Program-made: the position numbers and the translations under genes
Assembly (NCBI GenBank): GCA_029378245.1
Contig: JARKIF010000005.1
Coordinates: 2,976,001-3,040,000, forward strand
Direction: 5' to 3'
DNA: 64,000 bases
Origin: Roridomyces roridus
Lineage: Eukaryota; Basidiomycota; Agaricomycetes; Agaricales; Mycenaceae
The notes under the pieces: model-generated
Database searches by the model: none
Told to the model about the DNA's origin: nothing
What the model saw: only the letters and a program-made list of their open reading frames with translations
Shown here: positions 56,934 through 64,000 of the stretch, piece after piece
Numbering within the stretch: the first letter of the stretch is position 1
Layout: the number at the start of each line of letters is the position of its first letter

Positions 56934-59773
56934 TCAAGCCCACACTTTGGGCCCAAAAGTCCCGTTGGCAATGAGGAGAGGCGTGCCCATCGCATCGGCG
57001 GTGTTCTGCCAGACGGTGTTTCCCCACCAGTTGAGCGTTACACCGCCGTTGGAGTACTGCACGCTGAAGAACATGATGATGAGGCAAAACGCGACACCAG
57101 CGTCGAGCCCGGCGGAGAGAATATAGTTGTAGCGCATCCACCACCGGAAATGACGCCGCCGGATAACAAAGTTGAAGATGAACCCGGTGAGCGCCCACGC
57201 GGCGTAGTTGTAGGGACCTGCGGCTGGAATCGCAGCGACACCTCCAAAGAATACGGGGATGTTCACGTAACGCCAGTACGAGAGCGGGAAGCGACGTGCG
57301 AGGAAGTAGAAGGGCACCGGGAGGATTACCCCGACGAGTAAACCCCAGAGAAGAGGGTTGTACATGCCACTTTGGCTGAAGATGCGCTGAGGACCGATAG
57401 CCCCGAACATCACACCCGCGGCCGCAAACTCGTCGTTGGAGGGGCAGACAAAGCTGTTGACGGCCTCGGGAGTGCAGATGCCAGCGACGTGGGAGAACAT
57501 CCAGGTCTGGGTTCCGGTGACGACAAAGGCAGTGATGAGGGTGGACACCATCTGAATGTTAAACATCGTGCGGGGAGGAATTTTCTGCACAAGATATCAG
57601 AAACACGCGAGACAAGAAACAGAGAAGGAAACGGACCATGTAGTGCCCAAGCTTGAGATCCCCAGCAAAGGTAATACTCTGCGCGGTGCTGTTGTACGCG
57701 ATCGCCTTGAAGATGATGTTGGCGACGGGCTTGCCAGGAAGAGCGTATCCGGCGATCAACTCCTCGACGACCTGAAGGGCGACATGCGAGTTGGCGATGG
57801 CCTGCAGCATCGAGAGCGGAACGGCGAAGAGGACGCCAAGGAAGAGCGCCAAGGCCGCGGCCCAGATGGGGAGTTGGGTGGGGAAGATCTCGATGGCGAC
57901 AAAGATGAAGAGCGTGGAGATGACGGCCACCGCGGCGTACCACCACCCAGGAACCTCGGCGTAGCGCATCATCAGGCGGGAGTGGACGTCACGCTCGTCC
58001 TTGAGCCCCGAGCGGAAGCGACGGACGAGATCACGACCAAACCACACTGAAAACAGGATCAGGCTAAAATCAAAAGGGAAAAGGATGAAGACGTACGCCC
58101 AGTGTGAGTGAAAATGGCGCCCGCCGTGGCAAAGGCAACAAAGTAGCCCATGCACATGGTGCTGGACAAGAACATGGGCGAATAGGTGACATAGAGGTCC
58201 TCGCTGAAATTGCCATTGCTGTCGAAAACCGCGGAGATGTTGTACGGCATCCCAGTGTTGTCAAAGGTATTGAAAGCGGATATGGGGAGGAAGGCCGTAT
58301 AGAACGCATTCTTGACTGTAGCAGGGTTAGAACAGCGAGGGACGGGTAAAGGACGCTCACAATAAAGAATAGGCACGATAAACCAGAAGCAAATGACCAC
58401 CGAGGCCATGATGTTCATGGTAGCCCACCAGGGGACGACTAGAGGGCTGCCGATAAACGAGATTTGCGCCCAGTCGAAAGTGACGACGCTCATGCCGAGG
58501 CCAGAGAGAGAGCCAAAGAGGGCGTTGACGGTGACGTTGGTGGGTGCGATCTGAAGGATAATTCATCAACCGTGCGGAACAAACGAGATAAAACGTACCC
58601 AAGTAATCCAGCTGAAGAAGCTAAGAGCGGTGAAAAGGTATCCGGGGACCCAGTACCAGGCGAAGCTGCAGGCGCAAACGATGAGGAAGAAGCGCTCGCG
58701 GGGCATGTGGCCACGGTCGCGCTTGCCATAGTTCTTGTGGAGGGTGTTGAAGAGCGCAGAGTTGACCAAGGCGCTGGGCCAGATCATGGAAGAGGGCCAG
58801 ACGACGTACGGCCGGAGCATGCCGCCGAGGGAGAACCCGACGAATTGGGTGCCGAGGACGAGGAGGATCTGGTAGCTCCACGGAATCTGCTGCTTGAAGT
58901 ACATTTGCTGGGTTGCAAGAACATCCGTAGCGTACGCGCCGACGTAGGCGATATTGGCCATGGTCGTGATGCATACATGCTCCTGAGAATGGAGGTGAGT
59001 AGTGGGTTATCAGACTTGGCGCAAAACACACCTTGATATTGAAAGGACCCGGGTTCAACGACCAGACGTAGTTGAGGGTTTTGAACTGCCGCGAAGGAAG
59101 CGTCCATTCGAGGAACTTGCCCATGGGAAGCGAAATCAACTGAGCGACAATAGAAGTGATGAAGACGGAAGGAGCTAGAGATGCGACGTGAGGGAGGAGA
59201 GAGGAAAGAATGACCAGGAACGTACCCCGATACTCGAAGACCTGATTGATTCCAGCCAGTAGAACGGTCAGGAGGATGCCGAGGAACCACCTAGTGCACT
59301 GTTAAGCGACGACGAGGAACGAATCAAAGGACGGCATACATGCGGAAGGTATTGACCGGCATGAGGGGGTCGTCGACAGAGCTCACTGCAGCTCTGACCT
59401 CTGGATACGGCGACTCGCTGAGATATGACTATGAGGGCCAGGCGGATGCAAGAGAACAACTAACGCACTCGTCAAATTCCACAACTGTAGATTCCCGCGA
59501 CTCGGCTCTGGAAGGAGCGGAGTATCGGTCGGATGAATCGAACTCGGAAGGCGAATAGGCAGATGATTTGGCGTCCACGGGACGACCAGCCCTGGTGCTG
59601 ATGGACTCCAAGCTTATGGCCTTGGCCAGCGGCTTCTTGAGGTCGAGGTTGGGGTCGTTGAGATGCTCCATCACGTAGTCGACATCCTCGGGAACATCGG
59701 GGACGGTCCGGCGGCGAACGTACTGAGGCAAAGCCTCGTTGGACGTGAGGTACGGTTTCAGGTCGTCTTCCAT
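56934..59773 (-). CDS. OPT-family oligopeptide transporter
   Basis: About eight minus-strand exons encode roughly 800 residues. The N-terminal 130 residues are soluble and charged. The family motifs PLMPVNTFRMWFLG, SLNPGPFNIKEH and NIAYVGAYATDVLA are present, followed by many hydrophobic spans and the C-terminal NGGVTLNWWGNTVW. NPGPFNxKEH is a hallmark of the peptide-transporting OPT branch, which imports small peptides (or glutathione) with protons at the plasma membrane. No stop or frame break was seen. It is divergent from the kinase gene at 60473. Confidence 0.92.
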
Positions 59774-60472
59774 GGGTAACGACGGAAGGACGGGGAGGGA
59801 GGGGGGACGGGTTTCGCGGGGAGGGGGATAGAGGAATGGCTGGCGCGCGCTCTGGTTTTATAATTGTGTCCTCGAAGAAGTATCGTCCCAAAAAGGAAAT
59901 GGGAAGACAAAAGAACAAAAGCGCGTCTCGTCCTCAGAGACAAAAAGAGGTATGCCGGTATGCAACCGATGCGCTTCGGTAGATGTCAATTAGTCCAGAG
60001 GATCGGACAGCTTGACGAGATCATTCTGCTTGGGGGTCTCCAAAGTGCCGCTTGAGTGCGGCACATTGCCAACAAGGACGACGGCCCTAGGGAGGGTAAC
60101 CAGCACACAACGAAGGGTGCTGGCACGCTCAACAAGGCACCGAGTACAGATCAGCCAGGGGCATCTTGAAGAGCATGAGAGCTCGCCTGCTAATAAGCCG
60201 ACCGCTATTGTTCTTATTATCTCGGGCGAACAAGTATGATTCGACAAGGTGACGGCGGCAGCTTCGTCGATCTTCCTTTTGTGTTGGCCGTGCCGTCTTG
60301 TTCGGGGAAACGCCTGGACATGCGAGTGGAATGGACTGCAGGAACGGCAAGAGTTGGCCAAGAGAGCCTCGGATCACGGCCGAAGAGTGCCGAAAAATCG
60401 TTTTCATCTGCCCACAAGTGCTTCGGACGACAGAAAGGGAAGACACATTCACGATTGCTGGCTCCTCCTCGG
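59774..60472. promoter_or_regulatory. Divergent intergenic region, OPT transporter and CDK-like kinase
   Basis: About 700 bp with no supported gene. Several open frames on both strands lack motifs. It must contain both promoters, but no specific element is identified. Confidence 0.3.
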
Positions 60473-61957
60473 ATGGACCACCTGGTAAAGGCTACACCCC
60501 CCTGGAGATTCAGAATTGTCTCTGAATCTGGCCCTAGAGGGACGATCGTTACATCCTCATAGAGGAAGGGCCTCCCTCGACAGTTTCCCGATCTTGGACT
60601 GCCTTGGACAGCGAGGAGCCGCAATGGATCGTTGCAAAATCCGCTTCTTTCCCTAAACGGTCTTCCAAGGAGCCCCACGACATCGTCAAAGAGCTGAGGG
60701 TATTGTCAAAATTGTCGCATATCAATGTGAGTTGCTGCTTTCTCTCGAGGCGTGTCGGGTGGTTCGACGCTGTTATCTTGAAGCCCGTTTTCTCCTCTTC
60801 CCTTCGCTTCAACTTCCGCTCGAAACTGACTTGGTTTATCCAAAGATCATCCCCGTTCTCTCGCATTTCAAGGATGCTGGCACATCCCTGTTGACGATGT
60901 ACCTTCCTTACATCCCCGTGTCCCTCTCGCAAATATTGGCGTCGACATACTTCTCCCCGTTCACCCTCACGTCCTCTCCCGAACCGGCAAAGGAGACTGA
61001 CATGGTCATCCTGGCGAAATCCATTTCATTCCAAATCCTCCGAGCGCTCGCGTACCTCCACGACCCCACCCGATGCATCACACACCGCGACCTGAAACCG
61101 GCCAATATCCTCCTCACACCAGAAGGGCGGGTTACTCTCATCGACTTTGGGATCGCACGAGACGCCCTTGGCGATAGTCGGGGCGATTTGTGGCCAGAGG
61201 ATCCAGAGCGCATGTACTTTGAGGTGTCCACAGGGTAAATTCACTACTTGCCCGTCCACAAACAACTGCTGACGGAACGCAGGCCCTACCGCGCACCAGA
61301 GCTACTATTTGGGACGCGCAGGTACGACGCGAAAGCCATAGATTTGTGGAGTCTCGGGGCGGTTTTGGCGGAAATGTTCACCGCCCTGCGCCTTTGCTCC
61401 GATGACGAGGATGAATTTGGTAGCGATGAGGAACCACCAGTGAATGGCGCCCAAGCCGGAGACCCGCCTTTTGTCGTTCCACCTCACATGCGAATTGGTG
61501 CTTCGGAAACGTATTGGTTCCGAGACTCGCTTTTCAATGGGAGGCGGGACGAGATTGGACTTGCATGGAGTATCTTCAAGATTCGCGGGACGCCAACGAA
61601 GGAAAACTGGCCTGTGCGTTTGTTTCAGCAGCATTTGGACGCGACTAACATTGGCTGTAGACATTCCGCGATCTGCCTCAAGCGTCGAGTGTCGAGTTCA
61701 CGGTAGTCTCAGGCGCGCCGTTAGCGTCTTTTCTGCCGAATCTTCCTCCATCTGCCCCAGCGATGCTCGACCTGATCGAGAAGCTTCTCGTTTATCCACC
61801 ACACGAGAGGCTGCATGCGATGGATGCTTTGAATCACGGGTGGTTTGAGGGCGGGGTAGTGCTTTCCCGGGAGTACCCAATCGAAGGAGACGAGCGGGTG
61901 CTGTTTGAGTTGGATGGCAGGGAGCTGCAGGATATTATGCGTCGGATATTGCGATAA
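60473..61957 (+). CDS. Csk1/CAK-like CMGC protein kinase
   Basis: Exons 60473-60484, 60538-60726, 60846-61234, 61283-61613 and 61661-61957 give 405 residues in frame. It starts [15 protein letters not shown]. The ATP-site Lys is in QWIVAKSA, the helix C Glu in [11 protein letters not shown], the catalytic loop is [12 protein letters not shown], followed by LIDFGIARD and [24 protein letters not shown] after the hinge resembles fungal Csk1-type CDK-activating kinases, and an acidic insertion ([13 protein letters not shown]) follows [13 protein letters not shown]. The assignment to CDK activation is by resemblance. The 119-nt intron 60727-60845 was chosen because it yields [14 protein letters not shown]. 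Confidence 0.75.
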
Positions 61958-62228
61958 ACGCTCATTAGAACGTCCGGGTCGTGGAGCGATAGTACGAGGG
62001 GCGAGTGTCAGGTTAGCCAAATGCATTGACCGAAGCTACCCTGCTGACTGTCATCCAGTCCACCACGAGCCAATGCAAGACGCTCGGGACAAGTGTGCCA
62101 CTCGGATGATGTAATCAATTCCGCGATCACCCAAGTACCATTGTGCTTCAAGATTTATCGAACAATGGTAGATTTCGGGCCAACCTTGATCACGCGTTGG
62201 ACCGCTCCCTCGCTTGTCTTCCACCACC
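61958..62228. other. Short intergenic region before the F-box gene
   Basis: No gene seen; the F-box start is preceded by CCACCACC, a favourable context. Confidence 0.3.
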
Positions 62229-63869
62229 ATGTATTTGAACGGACCGCGCGAACATTCTCGCAAAATGCTCGCGAGTCTACAGCGTGACATCCGCAGGCTG
62301 GAAGAGAAGCAGCGTATCCTCGAGGAACAACTGTATACCCTCCACGATCCGCACCATTGTGACCGTTGTTGGGAAAAGCACTCGAGGATAGAGGACGAAC
62401 TCCAGGAGCTGAATGAGAAGCAGCTTATCCTCGAGCAAGATCAAGTTACTTTCCAAACCCTCCTGGCCTGCATCAAATACCCAATCTTAACCCTTCCCGA
62501 CGAGATCACTTCCCTCATATTCATCCACCTCGTCGCCGATTCCGACAGGGATCATGCACCCTCCCCGAACACGGCGCCGTTGTTGCTCCTACAAGTTTGC
62601 AGGCGTTGGCAACACATTGCGCTAACCACGCCTCAGCTATGGGCACGGCTGGAATTGTCCACCCTCATGCTTCCGCCGCACTACCTTGGGAAAGTGCCGC
62701 GATGGTTCGAGCGCGCGAAGGCGCTACCGTTGTCTCTGCACCTCACTGCACATGACGCGGATGATATGGATGACCTACGTACCCTGGTCTCCTTGGATGC
62801 CTCGCGACTCGAGTCGTTGACGGCTGTTCTTCCCCTCGAGGCCTTTCCCCTCGACAATACTCAATTCCCCCTCCTAGAATGCGTCACCCTGGGTCCGCTT
62901 TGTTTTCGACCAGCTGTCGAGGTTTATCCTCCCTACACCTGTTTCGAAAATGCCCCGCGTCTCCGCGAGGTTCACCTCCTCAAACCCGCTACCCCAGCAC
63001 TATTCATCCTTCCCTCGGCCCAGCTCACCAAATTCACTGGACATGGGTTCACTGCGGACCAATGTCTCGATTTCCTGCGTTGCGCGCCATCCCTCGTCGA
63101 GTGCACGTTGCATGTGGAACTCGACGACCCACCCGTCGACCGATCGACCCGTGCGGACCTACCCCAATTAAAGTCATTTTGCATTGAGAGGTCCGAGTAC
63201 AGCGAAGAGGTCGAGCATACCTCTGCAGCAGCGATACTCGACCTCCTCGATGCCCCTTTGCTCGAGCGCCTCGAGCTCGTCGGCCTCCCGAATCTACACC
63301 ACTACGCAGATGAGATGGTGCGCTTCTTCTCCCGGGTGTCCAAATCGCTCCGCGAGTTTTCGTACATCTCTGTCGTTGGAGATGAGGAGGACACCGAAGC
63401 AGCGTACCTCGACCCCGTTGCAGCCAATTGGCTCGACTACCTACCCCACTTGACGCATATCGCGTTCTACAATCCCGATCAGGAGTTTATGGATCGCTTC
63501 ATCGACAAGCTTGTCGAGACCACCTTCCTCCCGCGCCTCCGCTCCTTGCGGTTGATCGACTATACTCTATCCGTCGACTTGGTGTTCCTCATGGTCATCT
63601 TTACCCGCTCCTGCATCAACCTCAGCGCGGTAGGACGTGACCAACTTGAGGCGTTTGATCTCATTTGGCGAGACGTGAACTTCGCCCAAAGTTTGCGGGA
63701 CGAGGCGCAGTTGTTGGCACCGTGTGTGAAGGAGGGCCGCCAGTTTTTTATAGGCGTGCCGGGGGTTAATGAGTTGGCCAAGTGAGTTGGTCTTGTGTTC
63801 TTTCTCTCATCGTACTGATGCTTTAATAGGTGGATAGAGTTTCCGAGCCCAGTGTACTTTCATGTGTAA
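62229..63869 (+). CDS. F-box/LRR-type protein, intact
   Basis: Exons 62229-63781 and 63830-63869 give 530 residues. The N-terminus has a coiled coil with a Cys pair (LEEKQRILEEQL, HHCDRCWEK). The F-box-like ILTLPDEITSLIFIHLV and VCRRWQHIALTTPQLWARL follow, then leucine-rich segments up to WIEFPSPVYFHV at the end. It is the intact relative of the broken gene at 30049-31341 and shows what that gene lost. The start at 62229 was chosen over a non-ATG extension. Likely a substrate receptor of an SCF ubiquitin ligase by family knowledge. Confidence 0.8.
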
Positions 63870-64000
63870 TGACGATACGTAATCTAACTTTTAAGCCTTA
63901 CCATTTGTGCCCCACTGTCTTGACCTTGAAAGGGCCAGAAGATTGAATTTATTCATCCGCAGCCCAGACTATTACTGCGCGCGCGTGATCCCTTGTTGGA

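Overview
The window looks like nuclear DNA of a mushroom-forming basidiomycete (Agaricomycetes). The reasons are the many GT-AG introns of about 45-55 nt, a KDZ-type DNA transposase, a NACHT NTPase with a Gly-rich N-terminus, many F-box/leucine-rich proteins, and the mix of core fungal genes. The genus cannot be fixed from sequence alone.

Positions 1-33,000 are repeat-rich. An unknown membrane-protein gene (2-1171) is followed by an LTR with a broken gag-like ORF (1474-2800). Next comes a patchwork of palindromic, telomere-like and tRNA-like repeats (2806-3560). A 1,108-codon KDZ transposase gene (4117-14064) follows; it is split by a 5,373-bp TIR element (5405-10777) and carries a palindromic element in a 934-bp intron. 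After minisatellites and a small GIY-YIG-like gene (15800-16342) comes a decayed copy of a membrane-protein gene (17844-20293). That copy is itself hit by a MITE-like element and a solo LTR. A NACHT-ankyrin (NLR-type) gene runs on the minus strand (23736-20556); it has 12 nearly identical ankyrin repeats and one in-frame stop just after the P-loop.

Positions 26,000-36,100 hold an FAD monooxygenase with a 2-nt frame break, a complete MogA-MoeA (gephyrin/CnxE-like) molybdenum-cofactor gene, a broken F-box gene, the second copy of the first membrane protein, a short-chain dehydrogenase and a P450 remnant. Positions 36,300-43,200 hold F-box genes and two tandem beta-helix membrane proteins.

The right part is conserved: poly(A) polymerase (43409-46061), COX20 (46842-47385, minus), an unusual protein kinase divergent from COX20, an intact membrane-protein gene (50044-52153), a second F-box copy in inverted orientation, an OPT oligopeptide transporter, a Csk1/CAK-like kinase and an intact F-box gene at the end.

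Three segmental duplications tie the window together: 1-1473 with 32,120-33,580 (direct), 17,844-20,293 with 50,044-51,420 (inverted) and 38,020-39,725 with 52,745-54,425 (inverted). Introns are retained in the copies, so these are DNA-level events. All spliced models were built by hand. For poly(A) polymerase, CnxE, COX20, both kinases, SDR, GIY-YIG, F-box, beta-helix, KDZ and NLR, the summed exon length is divisible by three.
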